This document shows, in pieces, positions 46,087 through 57,699 of a DNA stretch of 64,000 nucleotides. The stretch comes from Bretschneidera sinensis. Taxonomy: Eukaryota > Streptophyta > Magnoliopsida > Brassicales > Akaniaceae. Every line of letters starts with the position of its first letter. Position 1 is the first letter of the stretch. The DNA is taken from NCBI GenBank assembly GCA_023935145.1, contig CM043705.1, positions 57,878,084 through 57,942,083 on the forward strand, in the 5' to 3' direction. The notes under the pieces were generated by a model that worked only from the letters and a program-made list of their open reading frames with translations, had not been told where the DNA came from and searched no databases. The position numbers and the translations under genes were made by a program.

Positions 46087-46215
46087 TGTTTAGTCAAGGG
46101 TCATCTTCAAGACAATTCACATTAGAAGAGAAAAAGCTTCTACTTTTGGTGAAGATTCAACAAAGTTTTTATGCTCGACATCACATTATTACTTTTTCAA
46201 AGCCTAAAAGTAACC

Positions 46216-46954
46216 CTATGACCCAGTCGACTGGTACTTTCCCCAAGCCTAAAAGCGGACCTTTTTTCACTTGACTCAATCGACTGGTACAAAAACTCAG
46301 TAGATTGGTAATTAAAAAATATGACCATTTGAGGCACGACACTTGAGTATTTAATGCTCCAAACCTATCAAATCAGTGCCTAACGGCCATATAAGTCCAA
46401 GGCTATAAAAACCCACTTCAATGAGCATTTAAAAAAAGATGATTACACATTAAATTCATACAATAGCTCATTAACTCTCAAAAGCCTTAAAAAATTTATT
46501 ATGAGCCATTCTTCAAGCTTATTCTTGAAAGAGAGAAATTCTTCATTTGTAAAAGCATTCATTGCTATCTCTCTACCATTTACTTTAGAGTTAAATACCA
46601 TTTATTGTAAAGAAAAAGAGTTTGTGTAATTCTTAGAGTGTTTAGGATTAAACACTTCTCTTTAACTTCTGTGAATAAGAGATTATTTGTAAGGTTTGTG
46701 CAACACCCGTGAAGTTGCTCGACTAACAATTAGTGGATTAATTCAAGGAGGTTCTTTGAAAAGAGTGAACGTAGGGTTGGAGAGATTCTGATATTGCCGA
46801 ACCACTATAAACAGAGTTTGAATATTCTCTTCCTTAATATTTTTTGATTGTGTGCCTTTCTTATTAAATTGTTTTAAAAGCTTGCAAGTTAATTCGCAAA
46901 AAAAGTTTTTAAAACTCAATTCACCTCCCTTTTGGGTTTGAACCTCGGTTTACA
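46216..46954 (+). repeat. Degenerate Sirevirus-like solo LTR (copy B)
   Basis: Counterpart of 34520-35272 with the same left context (the block TTTCAAAGCCTAAAAG) and the same end (AACCTCGGTTTACA). It keeps CCAGTCGACTGG once intact (about 46226) and further decayed copies. Its presence at the same place in both copies means it was there before duplication. Confidence 0.7.
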
Positions 46955-47171
46955 ATATTGATTCATTTGTACTGTAGGAAACGTATGAGCAACGGGTTCG
47001 AGAGAAAAGTTATAGCCAAATGGAAGCTTCCTCATAGACTCAGATTGACCATGATGAGTGGCTACAAGTATCTGTTGGATTGAAGAATAGGAAATTTTAT
47101 GGCTTTTGGGAGATGACTGATAGTTGTCATTTTGCTAGTAGCTCTTTAGGGAGTAGTTCCTCATACATATC
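46955..47171 (+). pseudogene. CACTA transposase-associated fragment, copy B
   Basis: Reads DHDEWLQVSVGLKNRKFYGF and HFASSSLGSSSSYIS, the same as 35273-35473 but without the nine-codon deletion of copy A. It stops at the SIRE-3 insertion (47172). The rest of this fragment, seen in copy A to 35670, would lie on the far side of SIRE-3, outside the window. Confidence 0.5.
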
Positions 47172-47990
47172 TGGAGACTGAGGTTTCAAACCAAGAAGGG
47201 AGGTGAATTGGGTTTATAAAAACTTTCGCTAATTAATCACAAGTTTATAAAAACAGGTAAGTCCACAAGCATGTAAACAAGTAATGTGCTGTAAACAAAA
47301 GAGTTTAAGAAATAGGAGATGCAAACTATGTTTATACTGGTTCGACAATATCGAATTTGTTCCGACCCTACGTCCACTCTCCTCAAGGAACCTTCTTGAA
47401 GTAATCCACAAAATGTCTTAGTCGTGCAACTTCATGGGTGTTGCACAAACCTTACAAACAGTCCCTTCTTCTTGGAAGATTATCCCTTCCTCTCGGAAGC
47501 TAATCTCTTCCTTTCGGAAGCTAATCTCTTTACAATAAATATGAGTTGCTATAAAGTAAATGGTAGAGAGACAGCAATGAATGCCTATACAACTTAATAA
47601 TATCTCTCTTTCTAGGTAAAGCTTGAAGAATGGCTCAACAATAAATATTTCAAAGCTTTTGTGTATTAATGAGCAAAAACTTGATTGAATGTGTAATCTC
47701 CTCTGTTCAAATGCTCATTTGAGTGGGTTTATATAGCCTTGAATTAATATGGCCATTTTGTACTAACTTGGAATGTTTTGATGCATTTAGTGCTCAAGTC
47801 TCACGTCTCAACGGTCATATTTTTTGAATTACAAGTCGACTATGTTAAGTGAAAAGTCTCACTTTTAAGGCTATGAATAGTACCAGTCGACTAGGTCAAG
47901 TGTACTAGTCGACTGGGGACATTCTGTCCAATATACCAGTCGACTGGTATGAAGCACCCAGTCGACTGGAGACACACTGTCCCATTAACC
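47172..47990 (-). repeat. SIRE-3 3' LTR, end deleted
   Basis: Matches the first two thirds of the SIRE-2 LTR, including CTTCCTCTCGGAAG units (about 47465-47525), TATATAAAC on the minus strand (about 47736-47728) and palindromes (47885-47965). After CTGTCCCATTAACC the sequence jumps to 3' UTR sequence. The last part of the LTR (with the TGTTGACC end) and the PPT are deleted. Confidence 0.88.
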
Positions 47991-48529
47991 AAGCAACTCA
48001 ACATATAGTCATATATAATAAGTGTTTTGGAGCAATGCTCCCCCTAAATCTATTCACTACTTTAAGTTTACAGTCATTTTTCTCATATTTCTCCCCCGTT
48101 TTGACAACAGCATAAAAAGGGGTTGTAAACCAAAAAATAAGCCATATAGACACTACAGACATTAAGAAAGGCATAAAAAAAAACTTGTACACAAAAATAT
48201 GGCATAATTCAAAGCTGGGAAGACTTCTCGAGAAGGGCCGAAAATTTCCATACATGCAGAAGTAGTTACAGCATATATTCAATCAAAGAACTATTTACAT
48301 TAAGAAAATATATGACGTAAAAGTAAAGAAATGATATGAATCAAAAAGTAAAATGAAACATAGACATAGAACGTAAATATCCACACATAATGGGCTTCTA
48401 AGAGCCGAAACTGAAAGAAAAAATACAATATATGATGAAATGATGTTTGTGCCAAGAACAACTGAAAGCTACATCTATATACAACAAAAAATGTACAAAA
48501 AAAGCAACTCGTGGAGCGGGAGAGTCAGA

Positions 48530-49738
48530 GCTGTCATGAATGAGATCCCGAAGCACAACCAGGGAACCCTTGATATACTCTCAGTGCAACTCAAAGTCAT
48601 CCCAGAGGGAGCGGAGGTCATGATGCATGGCGTCTACTGAAGAGCTCAAGCTCTGGAATTAGGATTGCATAGTCAGCTGGAAGCTCGTGATAGCCTGAAG
48701 AAGATTGTCATACCCAACTGGACCAGCACTCGAGTCGTTCATAGGTGGTGCTCTGTCATCCGCATCCATAGCAGTGGCTGCAGCAGCTGGACCCTCATCC
48801 TCATCATCACTGCTATCATCCTCGCCTATCCGAATGTTCTTTCCAGCCTTTGAATAAATCATGCCATATCGGACTGTGCATCCCATCTTCTTCAGCGAAG
48901 AGATGTTGATAATGTCCTTGAGGTTGATGTCTTGAGCCTCAGAGGCGGGAAGAGAAACTCGAAAGTGCTGGAGGATGAGTGTGATGAGCATCCCATAGGG
49001 AAGGCATCCGGAGTCACTAGCTTCATCGTTAATCATGTTGGCGAGCAGTAGAGGGTAGTTATTGAAGTGGTGCCCAATTTTAAGGCACCAAATCAATACC
49101 ACATCTATCTTAGATAGATAGCCCTGACTTCTGAGTCTCAGGTGGATGGTCCAACTCACTATGAGGTTGAACAATTTTGAGTCAAGGGGCATGTCACTAC
49201 ATGTGTGAAATATAGTGGGTCGAAAGACATAGTTAGGGTCAACCCTAGCTATCCGATATACCTCCTCAAAATCGAAATTATCTAGCCATCCATCTAGACT
49301 CCATTGGATCCCTCACACAAGAATCCCAAAGATACTCATTACACTGGTTCTGAACCGCAGAGCCAGTGGATTGGGTTTAACCAAGTTCACATAGAACTGG
49401 TGAATTAATCTCGGGTATAACTTCTGGTGAATCTTGACCAGTGGGGTCAAGTTTATTGCATTAAAAGAAGGTAAAATGTCAAAATTACCATGATGAATAG
49501 ATTCAAAGTCGATGAATCTACCTTTCATGATCTTTTTGTGACGGATGATAGCGGTATACCTTTCTTTAGTAGCCGGGCTGGAGAACAGGGAGCCATCGAG
49601 CTCTGTTCTTGCGTTCTTGCTCGAGGAGCCCGCCAGTCCCTTCTTTTTAGGATCCAGAGCCATAGATTTAGTGGACCTTGGCCTAGTAGACGCATGAGGT
49701 CCCCCAACAGTGGTCTTGATATGGATTCTATCGGATAT
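48530..49738 (-). pseudogene. SIRE-3 envelope-like ORF, broken
   Basis: Aligned with the other two copies. The start codon is lost (ATA at 49738 in place of ATG), so only an internal Met at 49663 remains. The blocks YPRLIHQFYVNLVKPNPLAL, DVVLIWCLKIGHHFNNYPLL and LPYGMLITLILQHFRVSL are present, followed by an acidic linker and a tail. A stop occurs at about 49316 and another at 48659. The high conservation of the core across three copies with different lesions shows that it was a true gene in the active element. Confidence 0.8.
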
Positions 49739-49950
49739 TTTTGGAGGAAAAGGTTTTTAGGGGAAAAGGAGATTTTGATGGATAATTGAGATTTCAACCG
49801 TAGAAATTTGAAATAGATGGTATGGATGTGTAGATCAAGGTGTGTATGAAGTGTTTTGAGGATTCATTGATCAAAAGGATGAGATTTTTTTAGAGAGAGA
49901 AAGCTTAGGGTTGCAACGATGGCGTGAAAAAGTGAAAAATCTGAAGAAAC

Positions 49951-50270
49951 TATTTATAGAATCGCGATACTAGTCGATTGGATTAGGGTACCAGTCGACT
50001 GAGTCCATTGCAGTTTTAAAAAATTTTAACATACCAGTCGACTAAATTGGGACACCAGTCGACTGGATAAACTGGCAAAAAAATACCAGTCGACTGGGTA
50101 GTTCATACTAGTCGACTGGGTAGTTAACTGATTTTCAAAAAATGGCTCCAAACAAGGTCTTGGTTTACTAGTCAACTGGTGTAGACTTACCAGTCGACTG
50201 AGAAATTAGGCAGAGACTTACTAGTCGACTTGGATAGACTTACCAGTCGACTAGACCCTTAAGAAAACTT
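49951..50270 (-). promoter_or_regulatory. SIRE-3 internal palindrome cluster and TATA box
   Basis: On the minus strand, many CCAGTCGACTGG-like palindromes (50262-49970) are followed by TATAAATA at 49958-49951, about 213 bp before the lost ATG. This is the third independent copy of this arrangement. Confidence 0.55.
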
Positions 50271-50384
50271 TTAGTCTTGAGTCTTAGCAGGAAATTTGTT
50301 TATCTATGCTATCTTGAGTGAGAGAAATATTAAATAAAGTTTAATACTCTTTCACTAGATGTTAAGTATGCAAATAATGAATGA

Positions 50385-53300
50385 TGATGCAATCAGGCAT
50401 ATATTTTATCATAATCTAACAATCCCATTAATAGTCTAATTTTGTAGAAACTAGCTTCACTTAGAGGTTTTGTAAGAATGTCAGCTATTTAATCTTCTAA
50501 AGGTACGAATTCTAATCTAATATCACCTTTTTTAGCATGGTCTCTTAAGAAATGATGTCTAATTTCTATATGTTTGGTTCTAGAGTGCTGAATAGGGTTT
50601 TTGGTTAAGTTGATAGCACTTGTATTATCGCAATGTATTAGGATACTTTTAAAGTTTATGCCATAGTCTTCTGGTCATTGTTTCATCCATAACACTTGGG
50701 CACAACAACTTCCAGCTGCTACATATTCCACTTCGGCGATTGATGGTGCAACGGAATTTTGTTTCTTGGAAAACCAAGAGGTTAACATTGCACCTAAGAA
50801 TTGGTAGGTTCCACTTGTGCTTTTTCTATCTAACCTACACCTTGCAAAGTCAGCATCTGAATATCCTACAAGCTCAAAAGATAAATCTCTAGAGTACCAT
50901 AATCCTAGGGTTTGAGTTCCTTGTAGATATCTAAGGATTCTTTTTACTGCAACTACATGTGATTCCTTAGGATTAGCCTAAAATCTAGCACATATGCATA
51001 CACTGAACATTATATTAGGTCTACTTGCAGTTAAATAAAGTAAATCTCCTATCATGCTTCTATAATATTTAGTATCTACACACTTACCTCCTTCATTAAG
51101 ATCAAGTTTTGTAGATGTGCTCATAAGAGTACCAAATGGCTTTGAGCTTTCCATCCCGAACCTCTTTAGTAGGTCCTTAGTGTATTTTGATTGATTGATG
51201 AAGATGCCTCCTTTGATTTATTTAATTTGAAGCCCAAGGAAGTAGGTAATCTCTCCTATCATGCTCATTTCAAATTCATCTTGCATGCACTTAGCAAACT
51301 CTTTACATATAGATTCATTAGTAGCACCAAATATAATATCATCAACATATGTTTGGACTAGTAGTGTCATTTATGTGAGTTTTTGTGAAGAAGGTTGTGT
51401 CTATTTTTCCTCTTCTAAAATTATTGTCAATAAAAAATTTACTTAGTCTTTCATACCATGCTCTTGGAGCTTGCTTCAACCCATATAGAGCTTTAGAAAG
51501 CTTGTAGACATAATTTGGAAGACAAGGATTCTCAAATCCAAGAGGTTACTCAACGTATACCTCTTCTTCTATAAAGCCATTTAAGAAAGCACTATTTACA
51601 TCCATTTGAAATAATTTAAACTTATTAAAGCATACAAAGGCCAATAACATTTGAATAGCTTCTAATCTTGCTATCGAAGCATAGGTCTCATCAAATTCTA
51701 TTCCTTATTCTTGATTATATCCCTTAGCAACTAGTCTAGCCTTGTTTCTAGTCATTATTTCATTTTCATCCATCTTATTTCTAAATACCCATTTAGTTTC
51801 TATTATTGTATGATTCTTAGGTCTAGGAACTAGATTCCATACATTGTTTCTTTCAAATTGATTTATCTCTTCTTGCATGGCAATTATCCAATCATTATCT
51901 TTTTCGGCTTCTACAAATGTTTTAGGTTCTATTTGAGACAAATAAGCTACATAGTTGCAAATGTTTCTAATTGAGGAACGAGTTCTTACCCCTTGTGAAG
52001 GATCACCAATCACTTGATCAATTGGGTGATAAGTTACATACCTCCAATCTTTGGGAAGACTATCCTCTTGTTGACTTGTAGATGGTTGGTCCAATTTGAG
52101 AGTTTTCATTTCTTGATTCGTTTGAGGTGGGCTCACCTTTGGGTCAACAATGGGAGTAGGAGTCTCCGTTCTTGGAATGAAATATGTATCATCATTAAAA
52201 GAAACTTCTCTACTACTAATTGGATTAGACCCGTCAAGGGTTACATGTTCAGATTCATCTACTACTAGTGTTCTCTTATTGAAGACTCTATAAGCCTTAT
52301 AAGAGGTTGAATATCCTAAGAATATCCCTTCTCCGGTCTTTGAGTCAAATTTACCCAAGTTAGTTTTTTTGTTATTTAGGATGAAGTATTTACAACCAAA
52401 TATACGAAAATAGGAGATATTAGGCTTTCTACCTTTCCATAATTCATAAAGAGTTTTGTTAAGCATAGGCGTAATTAAAATTCTATTCAAGATATAGCAA
52501 GAAGTGTTTAATGCTTCCGCTCAAAAGTATTTTGGTAAGCTATTTTCACAAAACATTGTTCTTGCAAATTCTTCTAGAATTATATTTTTCCTCTCAACAA
52601 CTCCTTTTTGTTTAGGAGTTTTGGGAGCTGAAAAGTTGTGATCAATTCTATTTTCATCACAAAATTTTGAAAAACTTTGGTTTTCAAATTTTTTTTCCAT
52701 TATCACTTCTAATGCTTGAAATACAAATTTTTTTTTTCATTTTGAACCTTTTTGCAAAAGTTTTCAAATCCTTTTAAAGCTTAATCCTTGTAATCAATAA
52801 AGATAACAAAGGTATATCTTGAATAGTCATCAACAATAACAAGAGCATATTGATGGCCACCTAGCATATGGTACTTATTGGACTAAATAAGTCCATATGC
52901 AAAGGTTTCAATGGTCTAGTAGTTGACACTACATTTTTTATTTAAAAGAAATTCTAGTTTGTTTTCCCATTTAACAAGTATTACATACTTTATCTTTTTC
53001 AAATTTGATTTTGGGTAGTCCGATGACTAAATTTTTTCTTGAAATGATTTTAAGCAAATTCATTTTCACATGACCAAGCCTTCTATGGCATAGCCATAGG
53101 TTTTCACTAAATGCGGGAAAACATTTTTCATTTTCGGAATGCAATGATTTTAAATCAACTATATAAATATTTTCATGTCTATACCCAACAAACTTGATCT
53201 TGTTACTCTTGATGTCTATAACTAGACAATGAGAGGTTTCAAATATGACTTTGTTGCCTTTGTCACATAGTTGACTAATACTTAGTAATTTGGCTTAAGG

Positions 53301-53640
53301 CTTTGTGCTAGCAATACATTATCTATGGTTGAGAAATCATTACCAACTTTTTCATGCCCGATGATCTTTATTTTTGTGTTATCTCTAATGGTGACAAGTC
53401 CACCATCTCTTAGAGTTAGCTCATTGAATACACTTTTATCACCAGTCATGTATTTTGAGCATCCACTATCAAGGTACCAACAGTTTCTTTTTTTCTTGGT
53501 GTGGAGACATATCTACATCACACAAGGATACACAATTGCATTTTTAGGTACCCAAAATTTCATGGGTCCTTTGGGGTTAGTCTTTTAAAATACGATTCCT
53601 TTTGGGACCCATACTTTCTTAACAACATATGGTGTTCTAT
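50385..53640 (-). pseudogene. SIRE-3 pol (protease, integrase, RT, RNase H), heavily broken
   Basis: The integrase-RT linker (52490-51705) is the longest open piece (FDSKTGEGIFLGYSTSYKAY and on to [13 protein letters not shown]). RT motifs follow in shifted frames at about 51690-51200 and RNase H at about 50950-50420. Integrase fragments lie at 53050-52520, with the Glu motif VVERKNI. Protease sits at about 53480-53440 (CSKYMTGD-like). Stops and frameshifts are frequent. Confidence 0.85.
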
Positions 53641-53648
53641 AGACATGT

Positions 53649-54896
53649 TGATAAGTGCTTAAATATTCATATTTAAGCCCCTTAATTTACATTTGTTAAG
53701 CTCTTCGTTTACGTGTTTTATTCTATTTTACTTCATTTTTTGTGTTTTCGGTGTTTTTATAGGTTCTTGGAGAAAACTTAGCATTTTGGAACTCAAAGGA
53801 AGAAATCTGGAAGACCTAGAAGCAGCTAAGTGCGATCAAGCACAAAAGAGTGTGATCGAGCGCATAAGAACTCATGCGCACACATATAAGGCTCGAGCAC
53901 ACAAGCATGAGATCGAGTGCACACGTGTAGTAAAATGGCATAACCTGTTTTGGAAAGGATGGTTAGGGTCTTGTTATGGAAATTAGGGTTTCGAGGTGTC
54001 CTTAAAACCCTATAAATAGACTTGTAAAACACAGAAACAATATCTTCTTTTTAGTTTGAATCTTTGGAGACAAATTGACGACTCTTCTCCACAGTATTTT
54101 TCGGGTTTATTCTTTTCTCTTTAGTTTACATTATGAAGATGTGTAACATCACCACCATGTGTAACTAACTTACTAATAGGGCTCGATTGAAGTCTTAATT
54201 ATGCTTTTTCATATATGAGTATTGTTGCCTTTGCAATAACTGTGTTATGATGCTTTAATTGATTAATGCATGTTTTATTGAATTCCTTATATGTGTTTGC
54301 CTGATCAACATATGCATGTGGTATGGATTAGTTAATTAGATCAATTTGGATAACCAAGTCTTGGGTCTGACAATAGTAACAAAAGAAATCCACGCCGGAT
54401 TCTTGGGTTAATCAACATAGGAAACCGAGAGTATATAACATGCCCTAGGTCTTGTGTGTTTGTCGATTTTCACAGAACTTATGCTCTCTTAAAGAACAAC
54501 TTAGTATACACCTTGCTAAATCCTTTAAGAAAGAAAAGAGTTAGAGTATACACCATGCCTGACTCATGGCTTAGGGAAATCAATAGCTTAAGGAGTATAC
54601 ACCATGCCCTTAGGTTGACAACATTAGGCATTCATAGTATGGTTAGAGTATTGGCACATTACTTACTGGAAAAATATGATTAGTGGTGGATATCAAAGCC
54701 CTATGTTTCTATCATTATCAAATTCAAACTCAATATTTATTTCTATCATTTCAATATTGCGAAACTGATTCTAAAGTGAAATTCACCAATGGAGATGATC
54801 TCGCATTTGCACACTATGCTACTGTTGACCTTGTGCACTTGTAAGTAAAACTGTTCAAATATTTGCTTATTAATTTAGGTATATTTTTACACACCA
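53649..54896 (+). repeat. Gypsy-2 5' LTR
   Basis: The 1248-bp LTR runs TGATAAGTGC to TACACACCA and is homologous, inverted, to 60428-61697. It holds a cluster of TGCGATCGAGCGCA-like motifs (about 53830-53925), TATAAATA at 54011-54018, and four GTATACACCATGCC-like repeats (about 54431-54612). Confidence 0.92.
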
Positions 54897-55165
54897 AGTT
54901 TTTGGCGTTGTTGGGATTGCACTAAATTTCTGTTTAGGATTATTTTTTGTTTATTATTGTTTTTTCTATTCTATTTTACTCTATTTCATCATAAACCTAA
55001 TTTCTTTTTCTTTTCGCTTTCTGTTGTTCTGTTTCAAGTACTGCAGCAGAGTGATCTATTGCACTGCAATCGAGCGCACTACCTTATGCGATTGAGCGCA
55101 CTCGAGGCAGAGAGTACCCAAGGAGCAGTACTGAAACTGTTGCACTAAAGTGGTTTTGCTAATTC
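54897..55165 (+). other. Gypsy-2 primer site and leader
   Basis: Next to the LTR is TTTGGCGTTGTTGGGATTG (54901-54919), a decayed version of the TGGCGCCGTTGCCGGGGATTG-type site seen intact in Gypsy-1. The remainder is leader up to the gag ATG; it includes one more CGATCGAGCGC-like motif (about 55068). Confidence 0.7.
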
Positions 55166-56800
55166 ATGCAAGGGCTTCGATCCAGGAATCCCATTTTCTT
55201 TCCCCTTGATACAAAGCTTGAGCGAACCATTCGACAAAGGCTTAGAGACAATGTTGAGGAGGTAGAAGAAGAATTCGAGGGAGAAACATCAATGGTGGAA
55301 CAGCTAGAAAACCAACAACCACTTGAGCGAAGACCTATGGAGCAATCTTTCATCCCACGGAACCTCGACCAGCCATCATGCATTTCTTATCAACCAGAGG
55401 CGGAAGGCAATTATTACATATCTCCGCAGATAGTCAGTGCATTGACTCACTTTAGGGGTACACCTGCTGAAGATCCATACTTACACCTTCGGGAATTCTT
55501 TGATCTCTGCAAGTTCCAGCATATCCGGGGCCTGGACCAAGAGGGAATCAGGTTAATTATTTTCCCTTTTTCATTAAAGATAATGCTAAACTATAGTACA
55601 ATTCATTATCTGCAGTGTCTATCCATACTTGGGAAGAGTTGGCTAGTAAGTTCCTAAAGAAGTTTTTCCCAGCTCAAAAGAAAAGACAAATGAGGAAGGA
55701 GATTCAATCCTTGAAGGATGGAGACCTGTTCTTTGAGCATGGGGACATTTCAACGAGCTACTACTCAAATGCTCACATCACAATCTACCTCAGGATGAAC
55801 TGGTACAAGATTTCTATGAAGGTTTGAGTGATACTAATAAAAGTATTATGGATTCAGGTTGTGGAGGTGTGCTGATGGAAAAGAACAGCTAAGAAGCCAT
55901 GGAGCTATTTGATACATTAAGTGAGCACACCCAGCAATTCTCCTCTAGAGGTAGACAAGGAGTTAAGAGCAAAGGTATATATGAGGTGATTCTAAATGGT
56001 GGATCCTCTAATCAGATAGCTGCTTAGGAGATGAAGCTAAATCTGCTTGTTAAAGTCATGACTGCTCAGAACGCCTCACCTAGTCCACCAGCAACACCAT
56101 TCTAGGTATGTGCTCTATGTTCTCATTTTGATCATAATACTGAGACTTTTCTTTTATATTCATTTGCAGATCTAGAATAAGGGAATTATGTGGGACCAAA
56201 CAACTATCAGCCAAAGAACAATCCATATGCAAACATCTACAATCCTAGATGGCAAAACCACCCCAACTTCTCTTGGAGCAATAATCAGAATGTCTTGAAC
56301 CTTCAAGGGCAGCAAAGGAACTCCCAACCAGAGCAGCCCACTCAGTTCTCGAATCAAAGAAAAGTGACCTAGAAAGTCTTATGAGGCAATTGGAAACTCA
56401 GCAACAACAGTTGATGACTTCATAAGATCAGTTCATGGCAGTTGAAAGGCAATTTCGGACTGAGCTAAGATAAACCACTACAAAACATGAACAAGCCATT
56501 CAAAGACTAGAGGTAAAAATGAGGCAATTAGCTAAAGAACTAAGTGGCAGAAAGCAAGGTGAGCTTCCAGCTCAAACACTACCTAATCCAGGGGGGCACC
56601 AGCAATTAAAGATTGTTACAACTCTCAGAATTGGTAAGGTCATAGGAACCGATGAGTCTGCACAAGCATTTCTAGATAAACCATCTGCACCAAATGTAAG
56701 TGAAATGGAGAAGGTGAATGCACCACCCTTCCCTCAAAGGTTAGTAAAACAAAAGAAAGAAAATAAGCTGCTTGATACTTTTGAAACTTTGCAAAAATGA
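55166..56800 (+). pseudogene. Gypsy-2 gag, broken
   Basis: The gag starts at ATG 55166 (MQGLRSRNPIFFPLDTKLER). The retrotransposon gag capsid domain is recognisable: ISALTHFRGTPAEDPYLHL-like, then EELASKFLKKFFPAQKKRQM and a basic-acidic pattern. A frame change at about 55565-55620 and stops near 55825, 55890 and 56104 occur. The C-terminal part includes LPAQTLPNPGGHQQLK and TTLRIGKVI, a pattern typical of Athila-type elements. No intact zinc knuckle was found; CALCSHFDHNTETF at about 56107-56148 may be its remnant. Confidence 0.82.
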
Positions 56801-56814
56801 GAAATAAACATTCC

Positions 56815-57643
56815 TTTTTTAGATGCAATTCAACAAATACCTGCTTATGCTAAATTTTTGAAAGACTGTTGCACTCATAAGAGGAAGTTTTAGGAACATG
56901 AAATAGTAGCTTTAACTGAAGAGGTAAGTGCGGTATTATTAAGAAAGCTACCACCAAAGCTAAAATATCTAGGTAGATTTATTATTCCTTACAGGATAGG
57001 TGACCAGTTGTTTGAGTGTGCATTACTGGATTTAGAAGTGGGTGTAAATTTGCTACCATACACAGTATTCGAAATACTAGACTTGGGGGAGCTTCAACTG
57101 ACTTTCATTACTTTACAACTGGCAGACATAAGCATTAAAAGACCTAGAGGAATTCTTGAGGATGTCTTGGTAAAGGTAGGTGAGTTTATTTTACTTGCTA
57201 ATTTTATTGTGTTAGACATGGAAGAATGCCCTATGCCATTACCTTTGCCCATCATCTTAGGAAGATCCTTTATGAGAACTGCTGATACAAAAAATTGTGT
57301 GAAAAGGGGTATCGTAAGTATGAAGGTAAATGGTGAGAAGATAGAGTTCTAAATATTTGATGCATTAAAATTACCTCAAGATGATATAGAATGCTTTAAT
57401 GTATGTATGATGCAAAGTTTTGTTGAGCAAACTTTTCAGGTCCATCATATTGATCCATTGGAGACTACCCTTACCCATGGCTTCACAAAATTGGATATTG
57501 AGCAAGAACCTGAAGATGTTACTGATGACATCATTAAAGCTATGCACCTCCTTGAGGCCTCTCCAAAACATTCAAGTAAGTATACCCCTCCATTTGAACC
57601 TCTTATACCTACTAATACTACTCTTCTCCTATCTATTATTTAG
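56815..57643 (+). pseudogene. Gypsy-2 protease and linker
   Basis: The aspartic protease region at 57008-57352 reads LLDLEVGVNLLPYTVFE, with GELQLTFITLQLADISIKRP and the flap-distal PLPIILGRSFMRTAD. The catalytic triplet expected as D-L/S-G is D-L-E here (about 57029-57037), so the enzyme would be inactive even without the flanking stops. A less conserved linker follows to RT. Confidence 0.82.
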
Positions 57644-57699
57644 GCACCAAACCTGAAATTGAAGCAGTTGCCAGAGCATTTAAACTACGCCTATTTGGG

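Larger units (their letters stand above)
42830..46215 (+). mobile_element. Pararetrovirus (Caulimoviridae-like) copy B
   Basis: Second copy of the pararetrovirus DNA, uninterrupted and extending about 700 bp further 5' than copy A (42830-43540). That extra part carries short pieces of coat/protease-side coding (ETRAQIRKEWYTYMIEIQSN, about 43020-43070). It shows the same order: RT-RNaseH, gap, downstream ORF, solo LTR-like end. It is riddled with stops. Shared lesions with copy A are described among the findings. Confidence 0.75.
47172..53648 (-). mobile_element. SIRE-3: Sirevirus, 3' part, truncated by Gypsy-2
   Basis: Minus-strand Sirevirus with a shortened 3' LTR (47172-47990), envelope-like ORF, palindrome spacer and pol up to the gag-protease border. 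At 53648 it is cut by Gypsy-2; gag and the 5' LTR would lie beyond the right edge. It begins TGGAGACTGAGG after CATATC in the CACTA fragment. It carries more lesions than SIRE-1 or SIRE-2 and so appears to be the oldest of the three. Confidence 0.92.

Noticed and set aside
53693..54032. Repetitive ORFs with CARSH/CVL-like units
   Set aside because: Readings of the CGATCG-type motif cluster in the Gypsy LTR, not conserved as protein between LTR copies.
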